Part shown: one piece after another, positions 48,178 to 58,530 of the stretch
Layout of the letters: each line of letters begins with the position of its first letter
How positions within the stretch are numbered: position 1 is the first letter of the stretch
Assembly: GCA_029219165.1 (NCBI GenBank)
Contig: JAQXSW010000001.1
Coordinates: 1-64,000, forward strand
DNA length: 64,000 nucleotides
Direction: 5' to 3'
From: Oscillospiraceae bacterium
GTDB lineage: Bacteria > Bacillota > Clostridia > Oscillospirales > Acutalibacteraceae
Program-made: the position numbers and the translations under genes
The notes under the pieces: generated by a model
What the model was told of the DNA's origin: nothing
Database searches by the model: none
Seen by the model: the letters and a program-made list of their open reading frames with translations, nothing else

Positions 48178-48765
48178 TTAACCAAAATATCTTTCAAGAA
48201 GACCCTTGAGAGCTTTTCCGTGACGAGCTTCATCTCTTGCCATTTCATGAACTGTGTCATGGATTGCGTCAAGATTATTTTTCTTTGCACAAACAGCAAG
48301 ATCTGTCTTTCCTTGTGTTGCGCCGAATTCACAGTCAACTCTCCATGCAAGGTTGTCTTTTGTTGTAGCTTTCATATTTGGTTCAAGGTCAGAACCAAGA
48401 AGTTCTGCAAACTTTGCAGCATGTTCAGCCTCTTCATAAGCTGCCTTTTCCCAGTAAAGACCAATTTCAGGATAGCCTTCTCTGTGAGCAATTCTTGCCA
48501 TGCAAAGATACATACCTACTTCTGAACACTCACCATTGAAGTTAGCCATAAGTTGTTCAAAGATATATTTCTTATCTTCATCAGAAATGTCAGGATTATT
48601 CTTTACTGTCTTAGCATAAACACCAAACTCATGCTCAGCAGCAAGAGTAAGTTCACCCTGAACCTCCTTAAACTTATCAGCACCAACGTGACAAACCGGA
48701 CACTCTGCAGGAGCCTCTGTGCCTTCATAAATGTAACCACAAACTGTACATACGAACTTTTTCAT
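48178..48765 (-). CDS. Rubrerythrin family protein with N-terminal rubredoxin domain (reverse-rubrerythrin layout)
   Basis: N-terminal [12 protein letters not shown]...[11 protein letters not shown] then ferritin-like helices with EXXH-type motifs ([18 protein letters not shown]). Confidence 0.9.
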   Translation of the reverse strand: MKKFVCTVCGYIYEGTEAPAECPVCHVGADKFKEVQGELTLAAEHEFGVYAKTVKNNPDISDEDKKYIFEQLMANFNGECSEVGMYLCMARIAHREGYPEIGLYWEKAAYEEAEHAAKFAELLGSDLEPNMKATTKDNLAWRVDCEFGATQGKTDLAVCAKKNNLDAIHDTVHEMARDEARHGKALKGLLERYFG

Positions 48766-48786
48766 GATAAATACCTCCAAATGTTT

Positions 48787-49173
48787 TTAATTATATTTTT
48801 TGCAATTATTACATACACCTGAAAAGATTAAAGAATAAGAAGTAGCATTACCTTCAGATAAAGACTTCTGTGCTATATCTATTTCAGGAATTAGTGGAAT
48901 GTCAACATCATAAAGTCTGTTACATTCCATACAAGCAAGATGATAATGATTCATTGTTGAAGCATCAAATCTGTCAACATTATCAAATGATATACATTGA
49001 ACTTTTCCATCTTCACATAACTGTTTTAAATTTCTATAAACCGTAGCAAGGCTTAAAGATGGAGACTTCTTTTTTAAAGTAATGTATAGTTCATCTGCTG
49101 TTGGATGATCATATCTGCTTGAAAGTTCCGAGAAAATAAGATTGCGTTGTTTACTATTTCTAACACTTGGCAT
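48787..49173 (-). CDS. perR: Fur family transcriptional regulator, PerR-like
   Basis: HPTADELY, LATVYRNLKQL, RFDASTMNHYHLACMEC, CNNC. Confidence 0.85.
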   Translation of the reverse strand: MPSVRNSKQRNLIFSELSSRYDHPTADELYITLKKKSPSLSLATVYRNLKQLCEDGKVQCISFDNVDRFDASTMNHYHLACMECNRLYDVDIPLIPEIDIAQKSLSEGNATSYSLIFSGVCNNCKKYN

Positions 49174-49191
49174 TGATATTTCCTCCGTTCT

Positions 49192-49220
49192 TTAATGATA
49201 ATGATTATCACTATCATTAA
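49192..49220 (-). promoter_or_regulatory. Fur-family operator (7-1-7 inverted repeat, with an overlapping second repeat)
   Basis: TTAATGATAATGATTATCACTATCATTAA; core TGATAAT-G-ATTATCA at 49196-49210, directly upstream of the fur-family gene. Confidence 0.85.
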
Positions 49221-49254
49221 TATAACATTTCAAAATAACAATGTCAACACTTTT

Positions 49255-50475
49255 TTACATCTTTATTTTATGGAATACTTTCTTTCCTTTTTTTATTACA
49301 ATACCATTTGATAATACATCAGCAGCATATGATGTTTTTGGATCTGTAACTTTTACATCATCTACTGAAATACCACCTTGTTGAACAAGACGACGTGCAT
49401 CTCCATTTGAACCGGAAAGACCGGCTTTAACCATTATAGAAAGTAGACCAATTTGTCCATCTACTAAGTCAGCTGTTGTAAGGATAGTTTCAGGCATATT
49501 TTCAAGATTGCCGGCACCAGAGAAAAGAGCTCTTGCTGTTTCCTGTGCCTTTAATGCCTCTTCTTCGCCATGAACGAGTTTTGTAAGTTCAAAAGCAAGA
49601 ATTTCCTTTGCCTTATTAAGTTCACTGCCCTCCCATTTATCCATTGCATCAATTTCCTCCAGTGGAAGGAACGTAAGCATCCTTATACATTTAAGAACAT
49701 CCGCATCATCAACATTTCTCCAATATTGATAAAAATCATATGGAGTTGTCTTCTGTGGGTCAAGCCATACAGCACCAGATGCTGTCTTTCCCATTTTCTT
49801 TCCTTCAGAATTCATTAGAAGAGTTATTGTCATTGCATACGCGTCTTTACCAAGTTTCTTTCTGATAAGTTCAGTACCACCAAGCATATTGGACCACTGA
49901 TCATCTCCACCAAACTGCATATTACAGCCATATTCTTTGTAAAGATGATAAAAATCATAACTCTGCATAATCATATAGTTAAACTCAAGGAATGAAAGAC
50001 CCTTTTCCATTCTTTGTTTATAGCATTCTGCACGAAGCATATTATTGACAGAGAAACAAGCTCCAACATCCCTTAATACATCTATGTAGTTAAGTTTTAA
50101 AAGCCAGTCAGCATTATTTACCATAATTGCTTTATCAGGACCAAATTCAATAAACTTTTCCATTTGTTTCTTAAAACAAGCACAGTTATGATCAATTGTT
50201 TCCTTTGTCATCATTGAACGCATGTCCGTACGTCCTGAAGGGTCACCTACATGAGCTGTACCGCCGCCAATAAGAACAACAGGCTTATTACCTGCCATTT
50301 GAAGTCTCTTCATAAGGCATAGAGCCATAAAGTGACCAACATGAAGACTATCTGCGGTTGGATCAAAACCAATATAGAATGTAGCCTTTCCATTATTAAT
50401 AAGTTCTTTAATTTCCTCTTCGTCTGTTACTTGTGCAATAAGGCCCCTTGCAACAAGTTCATCATAAATTGTCAT
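49255..50475 (-). CDS. tyrS: Tyrosyl-tRNA synthetase
   Basis: FDPTADSLHVGHF (HIGH-like), KMGKTASGAVWL (KMSKS-like), C-terminal S4 domain. Confidence 0.97.
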   Translation of the reverse strand: MTIYDELVARGLIAQVTDEEEIKELINNGKATFYIGFDPTADSLHVGHFMALCLMKRLQMAGNKPVVLIGGGTAHVGDPSGRTDMRSMMTKETIDHNCACFKKQMEKFIEFGPDKAIMVNNADWLLKLNYIDVLRDVGACFSVNNMLRAECYKQRMEKGLSFLEFNYMIMQSYDFYHLYKEYGCNMQFGGDDQWSNMLGGTELIRKKLGKDAYAMTITLLMNSEGKKMGKTASGAVWLDPQKTTPYDFYQYWRNVDDADVLKCIRMLTFLPLEEIDAMDKWEGSELNKAKEILAFELTKLVHGEEEALKAQETARALFSGAGNLENMPETILTTADLVDGQIGLLSIMVKAGLSGSNGDARRLVQQGGISVDDVKVTDPKTSYAADVLSNGIVIKKGKKVFHKIKM

Positions 50476-52160
50476 TATTCTATTCCTTTCCATTTTCCAG
50501 AATTAATTAACATTTCTTTTGCGCTCTCTCGTTGTAGCTCGGTTACAGTCACGCCACCAATAATACGAGCAATTTCGGACACCCGTCCAAAATTGTCGAG
50601 TTTTTCAACATGAGTAAAAGTCTTTTCATCATGTGATTCTTTTGAAATCAGATAGTGACTGTCCGCATGAGCTGCAACTTGTGCGCTATGCGTAATGCAG
50701 AGAACCTGAAATTTCTTTGAAACATTTTCAAGAGAAATAGCAATCTTCTCTGCCGCACTTCCGGATACTCCGGTGTCTATTTCATCAAAGATCATAGTGG
50801 AAACATTTCCACGAAGTGATAAAACATTTTGTATTGCAAGCATTATTCTTGAAAGTTCACCACCGGACGCAATTTTTGCAAGTGGTTTTAAACTTTCACC
50901 GGCATTTGGTGAAATTAAAAATTCAATTACATCCGAACCGGTAGGATTAAGTTTACAACGTTCAAATGACGTTGAAATTTCCACGTTTGGCATATCAAGA
51001 AATTCCAGTTCATGTTTTACACGAACCTCAAATTCTGAAGCCGTATGTTTTCTGGCTTTGCAAAGTGCCTCAGCGGCATCTAGCAGCAAAGATTTATCAT
51101 GTTCAAGTTTATTTATTATTTCAGAGCGATCATTTGACATATTTATCAAATCATTCAGCTCTGTTTTTGCCTTTTCAAGATATTCGAGAATTTCTTCCTC
51201 TGTCTCCCCATATTTTCCTTTTAGTTTATATAGAAGATTAATTCTTTCCTCTGTCTGCTGTTGTTTTTGAGGATCAAATTGGCACTCATATATTGCATCT
51301 TCAATTTCATCTTTCTTTTCAGACAGAGCGTATGTAATATCTAAAATTTCCGAATGTATATTACTCAATTTTTCAAAGTGCTGTGCGGAATGTTCAAGCT
51401 GCTTTGAGACGTCAAATAAAGCCGTTACTACGCCTTCACTATCATCTGTATCAGAAAGAATTGATAGTGCCTTAGAAAGACCGGAAATTACCTTTTCCGA
51501 GTTTCGGTACATGTCTCTAAGCTCACAAAGTTCATCATATTCTCCAAGTTTTATATTTGCATCTTCTATTTCTTGAATTTCATGTTTTAAGAACTCAATT
51601 CTCTTCTCTTTCTCTTCTTCATTGTCGGAAAGAGTTTTAAATCGCCTATAGAGTTCAGAATACGACGTGTATTTTTTTAAATAATCAATATAAAGTTCAT
51701 CATAGTCTCCCATCATATCCAGAAATTTATAGTGGCAATCCGGGTTAAGAAGATTTTGACTGTCATGCTGACCGTGAATACTAATGAGTTCCTTTCCAAG
51801 CTGCTTCAGAATTGTTACTGTAACCGGAATTTGATTAATTTTGCAGACATTACGACCATCTCTTGTAATTACACGTGACACAAGTAAAGAACCATCTTCA
51901 TTTTCAGGGATATCAAGTTCACTTAATATAACTTTTGCTGAATCAGAAATGTTTTCAAATACAGCAACAACTCTTGCTTTTTCAGCTCCGGTTCTAATAA
52001 GTTCTTTAGAAGTCCTTTCGCCAAGAACAGCACTAATTGAATCAATTATAATTGACTTTCCGGCACCGGTTTCACCGCTTAATACGTTTAGACCGGAATC
52101 TAAAATTAAGTCAGCAGACTCAATAATAGCAATATTTTCAATTTTTAAGTTACTGAGCAT
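50475..52160 (-). CDS. recN: DNA repair protein RecN
   Basis: LSGETGAGKSIIIDSI, ISIHGQHDSQNLL, ASGGELSRIMLAIQNVL, DTGVSG. Confidence 0.97.
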   Translation of the reverse strand: MLSNLKIENIAIIESADLILDSGLNVLSGETGAGKSIIIDSISAVLGERTSKELIRTGAEKARVVAVFENISDSAKVILSELDIPENEDGSLLVSRVITRDGRNVCKINQIPVTVTILKQLGKELISIHGQHDSQNLLNPDCHYKFLDMMGDYDELYIDYLKKYTSYSELYRRFKTLSDNEEEKEKRIEFLKHEIQEIEDANIKLGEYDELCELRDMYRNSEKVISGLSKALSILSDTDDSEGVVTALFDVSKQLEHSAQHFEKLSNIHSEILDITYALSEKKDEIEDAIYECQFDPQKQQQTEERINLLYKLKGKYGETEEEILEYLEKAKTELNDLINMSNDRSEIINKLEHDKSLLLDAAEALCKARKHTASEFEVRVKHELEFLDMPNVEISTSFERCKLNPTGSDVIEFLISPNAGESLKPLAKIASGGELSRIMLAIQNVLSLRGNVSTMIFDEIDTGVSGSAAEKIAISLENVSKKFQVLCITHSAQVAAHADSHYLISKESHDEKTFTHVEKLDNFGRVSEIARIIGGVTVTELQRESAKEMLINSGKWKGIE

Positions 52161-52192
52161 TAATTCAACTCCAATCTAAATTCAACTGACTG

Positions 52193-52651
52193 TTAGTCGT
52201 CAATTATTTCTTTTACGGCAGTACAAAAAGCTGCAGCATTTTCCTCGGTTCTACACAGAACAAATATTGTATCATCTCCTGCAATTGTACCAATAACACC
52301 TTCCCACTTCATTGCATCAATTGCAGCACATGCAGCATTTGCCATTCCATTATGTGTCTTAATTACACAAGTATTAATTGCATAGTCGACTGAAATAACT
52401 GAACCTTCAAAAATAGCCTGATATTTTGAAAGAAGAGCCTCACTGTCATTTTTACTTATAGCATATATAGATTTACCGGAAGGGCCTATTTTTTTAATAA
52501 GTTTTAATTCTTTAATATCTCTTGAAACAGTTGCCTGTGTTACATCAAAGTCGTATTCACGAAGTTTTTCAATTAATTCGTCTTGAGTAGAAATAGGAAA
52601 GTCCTCAATTAAAGAAATAATCTTATTTTGTCTGACTTTTCTTATGCTCAT
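52193..52651 (-). CDS. argR: Arginine repressor ArgR/AhrC
   Basis: KIISLIEDFPISTQDELIEKLREYDFDVTQATVSRDIKEL; C-terminal IGTIAGDDTIFV. Confidence 0.95.
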   Translation of the reverse strand: MSIRKVRQNKIISLIEDFPISTQDELIEKLREYDFDVTQATVSRDIKELKLIKKIGPSGKSIYAISKNDSEALLSKYQAIFEGSVISVDYAINTCVIKTHNGMANAACAAIDAMKWEGVIGTIAGDDTIFVLCRTEENAAAFCTAVKEIIDD

Positions 52652-53520
52652 ATTGATGTTGCCTCCCTACCTGCAAGTTTCTTATTTAATATCTCAAAAA
52701 ATTCATCATTCTTTATTCTTATAAATGATGCATATTTATCTGATTTAGTAATGGAAATTATATCTCCGGTTCCAATGTTTTGTGCTTTTTCTCCGTCAAA
52801 GGCAAGATAAAGATCTGAATTTGTTGACATCTTATCACAATATACATCTATACGATTTTCAGCGCTAAAAACGATTGACCTTGCAAACAAAGATTGAGCA
52901 CAAATAGGAGTAACAACAATTGCTTCAATACTAGGATTTATTACCGGACCTCCTGCAGAAAGTGAATATGCTGAAGATCCGGTTGGTGTTGCAACAATAA
53001 TTCCGTCTGCACGATAAGTATTAATTCTTTTACCGTCACAATCAATGTCTATATCAGTAATTTTAAGAGTTGAACCTCTTGCCAATACAACATCATTAAT
53101 GCAATGGTTGTGTGACACTTCAATTCCGTTTCGTATTACCTTTACATCTAAAAGCATTCTTTTATCTATTGTATATTCACCGTCAATAAGTTTTTTAAGT
53201 AATGATAACTCATTGCTTTCAAGACCGGCCATAAATGCAAGACGACCCGCATTAATACAGAGAATTGGCTTTCCATAATCAACTGTATTATTTGCAGCAT
53301 TAAGCATTGAACCGTCACCTCCTATTGAGATGACTACATCGCACCATTCAATAAGTTTTGAAAAGAACATATATTTCATGTTTTTTACATGAGAGAATTC
53401 TTTTTTATATCCCTCAAGGCACGCATATTCTGCTCCATATTTGTCCAGCCACTCACAAATATTTGTTGTGACTTCATTTGTTTTTGATCTTGTAACATTA
53501 GGAAGAAGTGCAATTTTCAT
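52648..53520 (-). CDS. nadK: NAD(+)/NADH kinase
   Basis: SIGGDGSMLNAAN, NAGRLAFMAG, ATPTGSSAYSLSAGGP. Confidence 0.95.
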   Translation of the reverse strand: MKIALLPNVTRSKTNEVTTNICEWLDKYGAEYACLEGYKKEFSHVKNMKYMFFSKLIEWCDVVISIGGDGSMLNAANNTVDYGKPILCINAGRLAFMAGLESNELSLLKKLIDGEYTIDKRMLLDVKVIRNGIEVSHNHCINDVVLARGSTLKITDIDIDCDGKRINTYRADGIIVATPTGSSAYSLSAGGPVINPSIEAIVVTPICAQSLFARSIVFSAENRIDVYCDKMSTNSDLYLAFDGEKAQNIGTGDIISITKSDKYASFIRIKNDEFFEILNKKLAGREATSI

Positions 53521-53522
53521 TT

Positions 53523-54341
53523 TTATTCTCCACTACAATTTAGTATTTTATGAGACTTTTCACAAAGTTCTTTTGGTGATATATCAAGTCTGTTTTCCGG
53601 CTTATCAGACTTTTCCACATACATGAGATATTCTATGTTTCCCTCCGGACCTTTTATTGGTGAGAAATCAATATTTAAAAGTGTAAATCCGTTTTCAAAG
53701 GCAAAGTTTGTAATGTTCTCAACAACTTCAATATGAGTTGAAAGTTCTCTTACTACTCCTTTTTTTCCAACCTTTTCCCTTCCGGCTTCAAACTGAGGTT
53801 TTATAAGGCAAACTGCCTGTCCACCCATTTTAAGTCTTTCCCTCATTACCGGAAGAATTATCTTAAGAGAAATAAAAGATACGTCTACACTTGCAAAATC
53901 AATTTGATCCGGAATATCTGATTCTGTAACATTTCTAAAATTTGTTCGTTCCATATTTACAACGCGCTCATCGGAACGAAGTTTCCAAGCAAGTTGACCG
54001 TAACCTACATCTATTGAGTAAACTTTAACGGCTCCGTTTTGAAGCATACAGTCGGTAAACCCACCGGTTGAAGCGCCAATGTCCATGCAAATTTTGCCGT
54101 CAAGTAACAATCCAAACTCATCCATTGCTTTTGCAAGTTTATATCCACCACGGCTGACATAAGGCATTTTACTTCCTCTAACCTCAAGTGAATCAGTTGG
54201 TTTAATTTGAGTTCCTGCCTTGAGTTCCTTTTGTCCATTAACATAAACTTGTCCAGCCATTATTAAAGCTCGAGCCTTTTCACGGCTATCCGTATGTCCT
54301 TGTTCAAAAACGACTACATCCAGTCTTTTTTTGTCACTCAA
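53523..54341 (-). CDS. tlyA: TlyA family rRNA (cytidine-2'-O)-methyltransferase
   Basis: N-terminal S4 domain; DIGASTGGFTDCMLQNGA; LIKPQFEAG. Confidence 0.95.
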   Translation of the reverse strand: MSDKKRLDVVVFEQGHTDSREKARALIMAGQVYVNGQKELKAGTQIKPTDSLEVRGSKMPYVSRGGYKLAKAMDEFGLLLDGKICMDIGASTGGFTDCMLQNGAVKVYSIDVGYGQLAWKLRSDERVVNMERTNFRNVTESDIPDQIDFASVDVSFISLKIILPVMRERLKMGGQAVCLIKPQFEAGREKVGKKGVVRELSTHIEVVENITNFAFENGFTLLNIDFSPIKGPEGNIEYLMYVEKSDKPENRLDISPKELCEKSHKILNCSGE

Positions 54342-54344
54342 GTT

Positions 54345-56201
54345 TTACACTCTCCTCATTATTTCCTTTATAAGTTCATCGTATGATAAGCCAAATTCTG
54401 TTCTAAGGGTTTGAATTGGAGCATGATGAACAAAGGTATTGTCAACAGCAACATGTGAATAAGAGCCATTAAATCCAAGATTTAAAAGTTCGGTGGCAAA
54501 AACTTCACCTATACCACCACTTTTTATTCCCTCTTCAGCAAATAAAATCACATCTGATTTGGCCGCTTCTAAAACAGCATTTTTATCTAAAGGCCAAACA
54601 CGATTAAGTTTTACAACTTTACAATCAATATCATATTTTTTTAGTTCCTCCATGGCTTTTACTGCCTCAGAGAATTCTGTACCATAGGTTACAATTGAAA
54701 TTGGCGAAGTTTTCTTTCCAAATACTGAAAAATCATCTGCTTTAGGTATAAACTTCTTTGGAAGATATCCTTCTTTTCCACGTGGATATCTTATAGAAAC
54801 AATTGAACCATCTGATTCTACTGCCATATCAAGAGTAAGTCTTAGTTCCTCATAAGAAGATGGTGAATAGATATAAGCATTTGGAATAGTTCTAACAAAA
54901 GCTACATCTAAAAGACCCTGATGACTTCGTCCATCTTCGCCTACAAATCCTGCTCTGTCTACAGCTAAAATCACCTTTTGGTTTTGCATAGCAACATCAT
55001 GTACAAGCTCGTCATATGTACGTTGTAAAAATGTTGAATAAACTGCAAAAACCGGAATCATATTACCGGCTGAAATTCCACCTGCAAAAGTAACAGCGTG
55101 TTCTTCAGCAATTCCAACATCAAAAAATCTTGCAGGATATTTTTCAGAAAATTTCTTAAGACCGGTACCAAGTGCCATTGCTGCAGTAATGGCACAAACT
55201 CTGTTATCTTTAGAAGCAATTTCACAGAGCTTGTCTCCAAATACACTGGAGAAATTTTCTCCTGAGCTGGTTGCTTCTCCGGTATTTACATCAAACTTTG
55301 AAATGCCATGGAAAATTGAAGGATTAATTTCTGCAAAATCATAGCCTTTTCCCTTCTTTGTTAAGACATGAATAATTACAGGATTTTCAAAACTCTTGGC
55401 ACTTTCCATAGCGTTGCACAAAGCATTTATGTTATGACCATTAATAGGCCCCATATATGAAAATCCCATATCTTCAAAAAAGGTACTGTTATAAATAGAG
55501 TTTTTAAGTTTCCTCTTAACTTTACTAATTCTTGAAGTAGCGTCATTTCCCACAATAGGAATATTGCTAATAAAATTACCGACTTTTTCCTTGAAATCAT
55601 AGTAATCAGGTTTTGTTCTGATTGCAGCAAGATATTTAGCCATTGCACCAACATTAGGTGAAATAGACATTTCGTTATCATTAAGTATGACTATTAAATT
55701 AGTGTCCGCTCTTCCGGCATTGTTTAAAGCTTCATAAACAAGTCCACCGGTAAATGAACCGTCTCCAATTACTGCAACGGTATAAGACTTATTCCTCTGT
55801 AATGTCTTTGCAACAGAAAGTCCGTAAGCAGAAGAAATTGATGTTCCACTGTGTCCGGCTGCAAAGACATCATGTTCACTTTCACTTGGATTAGGGAAAC
55901 CGGAAAGACCACCGGCAGTCCTTATAGTATCAAAAGTGTTATATCTTCCTGTTAATAACTTGTGCGTATAAACCTGGTGTCCTACGTCCCATATAAAGCT
56001 GTCTTTTGGAGAATCAAATGACTTATGCATTGCAATTGTAAGTTCAACAACGCCAAGATTTGAAGATAAATGACCTCCATTTTTTGAAACGGTCTCAATA
56101 AGCTTTTCTCTAACTTCAGATGCCAAAATCTCCAGCTCATCAGTATTAAGTTTTTTGACATCATCGGGCGATTCAATCTTATTAAGATATTTAAAATCCA
56201 T
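54345..56201 (-). CDS. dxs: 1-deoxy-D-xylulose-5-phosphate synthase
   Basis: IWDVGHQVYTHKLLTGR, GDGSFTGGLVYEALNN, DRAGFVGEDGRSHQG motifs. Confidence 0.97.
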   Translation of the reverse strand: MDFKYLNKIESPDDVKKLNTDELEILASEVREKLIETVSKNGGHLSSNLGVVELTIAMHKSFDSPKDSFIWDVGHQVYTHKLLTGRYNTFDTIRTAGGLSGFPNPSESEHDVFAAGHSGTSISSAYGLSVAKTLQRNKSYTVAVIGDGSFTGGLVYEALNNAGRADTNLIVILNDNEMSISPNVGAMAKYLAAIRTKPDYYDFKEKVGNFISNIPIVGNDATSRISKVKRKLKNSIYNSTFFEDMGFSYMGPINGHNINALCNAMESAKSFENPVIIHVLTKKGKGYDFAEINPSIFHGISKFDVNTGEATSSGENFSSVFGDKLCEIASKDNRVCAITAAMALGTGLKKFSEKYPARFFDVGIAEEHAVTFAGGISAGNMIPVFAVYSTFLQRTYDELVHDVAMQNQKVILAVDRAGFVGEDGRSHQGLLDVAFVRTIPNAYIYSPSSYEELRLTLDMAVESDGSIVSIRYPRGKEGYLPKKFIPKADDFSVFGKKTSPISIVTYGTEFSEAVKAMEELKKYDIDCKVVKLNRVWPLDKNAVLEAAKSDVILFAEEGIKSGGIGEVFATELLNLGFNGSYSHVAVDNTFVHHAPIQTLRTEFGLSYDELIKEIMRRV

Positions 56202-56215
56202 TTGTTTTTACCTCA

Positions 56216-57112
56216 TTATTTATGTCTTGAAAGTGAATTTACAGTTGCCTCTTTCAAAAATTTATTGTCGTCAAATGCATCTAGTGCTTTTAAAGCTTTT
56301 TCTGTGTGTTTCTTTGCTAGATTTTTAGCCTCTTCAATTCCAAGGAGAGTAACATAAGTTGCCTTATTATTTTCAGCGTCTACGCCAACTTTTTTACCAA
56401 GTTCCTCCGGAGTTCCAACTACATCCAAAATATCATCAACTATTTGAAATGCAATTCCAAAATTTTCAGCATATTCTCTAGCAGCAAGGATTTGTTTGTT
56501 GCTTGCACCTGCAACTGTACAGCCAAGTTCACAAGCGCAACGAATTAGAGCTCCGGTCTTAAGTTTATGAGTAAACTTAATTGTGTCTAATTTTACATCA
56601 TCCGTCTGTTCATTCTGTAAATCCATATTCTGTCCACCAATCATGCCATATATTCCGGCATACTCAGAAAGAAGACGAACAGCTAATAAAGCAATGCTTG
56701 GATTTACACCCGCATCACTTGCAATTTGAAATGCATAGGTTAAAAGAGCATCTCCTGCAAGTACTGCATTTGCATATCCATACTTTTTGTGACAGGACTC
56801 TTTACCTCGTCTATAGTCATCATCATCCATACAAGGAAGGTCATCGTGGATTAAAGAATATGTGTGGATCATTTCTATTGCACAGGCAAAAGGAATTGCA
56901 TCTATAATATTTCCCCCACACATTCTGCAAAACTCTAGTGTTAGAATAGGTCTAACTCTTTTTCCTCCAATTCCGACACTATAAGCCATAGCTTCTCCAA
57001 CAGGCTGTAACTGTGGATTATCTATTCCAAGATAATCATCAAGAGAAACGTTTATGAAATTCCTTAATGATTCAAAGTGTTGATCATATGTTTCATAAAT
57101 ATTATTCTTCAT
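56216..57112 (-). CDS. ispA: Polyprenyl synthetase (FPP/GGPP synthase)
   Basis: First Asp-rich IHDDLPCMDDDDYRRG and second FQIVDDILD motifs. Confidence 0.93.
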   Translation of the reverse strand: MKNNIYETYDQHFESLRNFINVSLDDYLGIDNPQLQPVGEAMAYSVGIGGKRVRPILTLEFCRMCGGNIIDAIPFACAIEMIHTYSLIHDDLPCMDDDDYRRGKESCHKKYGYANAVLAGDALLTYAFQIASDAGVNPSIALLAVRLLSEYAGIYGMIGGQNMDLQNEQTDDVKLDTIKFTHKLKTGALIRCACELGCTVAGASNKQILAAREYAENFGIAFQIVDDILDVVGTPEELGKKVGVDAENNKATYVTLLGIEEAKNLAKKHTEKALKALDAFDDNKFLKEATVNSLSRHK

Positions 57113-57314
57113 TCTCATTATCCCCATTAAGTTTTAAGATTTTTTGTTCAGCACTTGTAAGTGATTTATTACAAAATTTAGCAAGTGCAGTTCCCTCTTC
57201 AAACAGTTCTAAAGATTCCTCCAAACCTGTTGATCCGGATTCTAAAATTCCAACTATTTTTTCAAGCCTTACAATGGCTTCTTCATATGAAAGTTCTCTT
57301 ATTTCATCAGCCAT
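57102..57314 (-). CDS. xseB: Exodeoxyribonuclease VII small subunit
   Basis: YEEAIVRLEKIVGILESGSTGLEESLELFEEGTAL. Confidence 0.95.
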   Translation of the reverse strand: MADEIRELSYEEAIVRLEKIVGILESGSTGLEESLELFEEGTALAKFCNKSLTSAEQKILKLNGDNENEE

Positions 57315-58524
57315 TTTTTATTTCCTCCACCAGGCAAAACGCCTGTCCGTCTATAAATTTAAAATTAATATTTTCCCCTATTTTTATATCTTCCACACTC
57401 TTTGCAATAGTTCCATCTTCCTTTTGAGGTATTGTATATCCTCTGGATAAAACTTTTAGGGGTGAGTAGGCATCAAGTTTTCCTGCCGATAATGAAAGTC
57501 GGCTAAGTTCGGCATCAAGTTTTTTAGACACATAATAATTCATTTTTTCTGAGTATGAATCCAGCAATAACCTTCGTTCATTAATAAGCATTGCCGGACT
57601 TCTCATAACATTTCTGTCCATCAAGCGATTTATTTCTGTTCTGCCTCTGTCAATTCTTGATAAAATATTCTTTTGCGCTCTTATGCAAAGATTTGAAATG
57701 CGTTCCATCTCTTCAACTTGACTTGGAACCGATATTTCAGCGGCGGCAGACGGCGTCGGAGCACGCATATCTGCAACAAAATCCGTTATAGTGAAATCCG
57801 TTTCATGGCCGACGCCGGAGATGACAGGCGTAGAACAATTATAGATTGCTCTGGCAACTCTTTCATCATTGAAGGCCCACAGGTCTTCAATACTGCCGCC
57901 GCCACGGGCCACTATAATTACGTCTGAAAGTCCTGATGTGTCAAGGCGTTTAATTGCATTCACTATTTGTGAAGGAGCAAATTCGCCCTGAACTGCGGTT
58001 GGACTTATAAGAATATTTGACAGTGGCCAGCGTCTTTTCAGGACATTAATAATATCTTGAAAAGCAGCACCCGTTGGCGATGTAACAACGCCTATTGTAT
58101 TTGGATAACTTGGTATTGGCTTCTTATGTTCAGGACTGAAAAGACCTTCTTTTGAAAGTTTCTCTTTTAATTGTTCAAAAGCCAGATTTAAAGAACCAAT
58201 ACCATCAGGTTCCATATTTTCAATATAAAATTGATACTGTCCATCTCTTTCAAAAACGGAGACACTTCCAAAAGCAATAACCTTCATTCCATTTTCAGGA
58301 GTGAACTTTATTCTTTCTGCATAAGTTCTAAACATTACAGCTTTAATAGATGATTTATCATCTTTAAGAGTAAGGTAAAAGTGTCCTGTTCTATAGTGAT
58401 TAGTGAAATTTGATATTTCACCGCATAAAAGAATATTTTTTAGTTTGTTATCAGAATCTAACATTCCTTTAATGTATGAATTCAACTGACAGACCGAAAT
58501 AACTTTTGGGGTTACAATTTCCAT
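57307..58524 (-). CDS. xseA: Exodeoxyribonuclease VII large subunit
   Basis: OB-fold N-terminus; VVTSPTGAAFQDIINVLKRR; ARGGGSIEDLWAFNDE; GVGHETDFTI. Confidence 0.97.
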   Translation of the reverse strand: MEIVTPKVISVCQLNSYIKGMLDSDNKLKNILLCGEISNFTNHYRTGHFYLTLKDDKSSIKAVMFRTYAERIKFTPENGMKVIAFGSVSVFERDGQYQFYIENMEPDGIGSLNLAFEQLKEKLSKEGLFSPEHKKPIPSYPNTIGVVTSPTGAAFQDIINVLKRRWPLSNILISPTAVQGEFAPSQIVNAIKRLDTSGLSDVIIVARGGGSIEDLWAFNDERVARAIYNCSTPVISGVGHETDFTITDFVADMRAPTPSAAAEISVPSQVEEMERISNLCIRAQKNILSRIDRGRTEINRLMDRNVMRSPAMLINERRLLLDSYSEKMNYYVSKKLDAELSRLSLSAGKLDAYSPLKVLSRGYTIPQKEDGTIAKSVEDIKIGENINFKFIDGQAFCLVEEIKNG

Positions 58525-58530
58525 AAAGGA

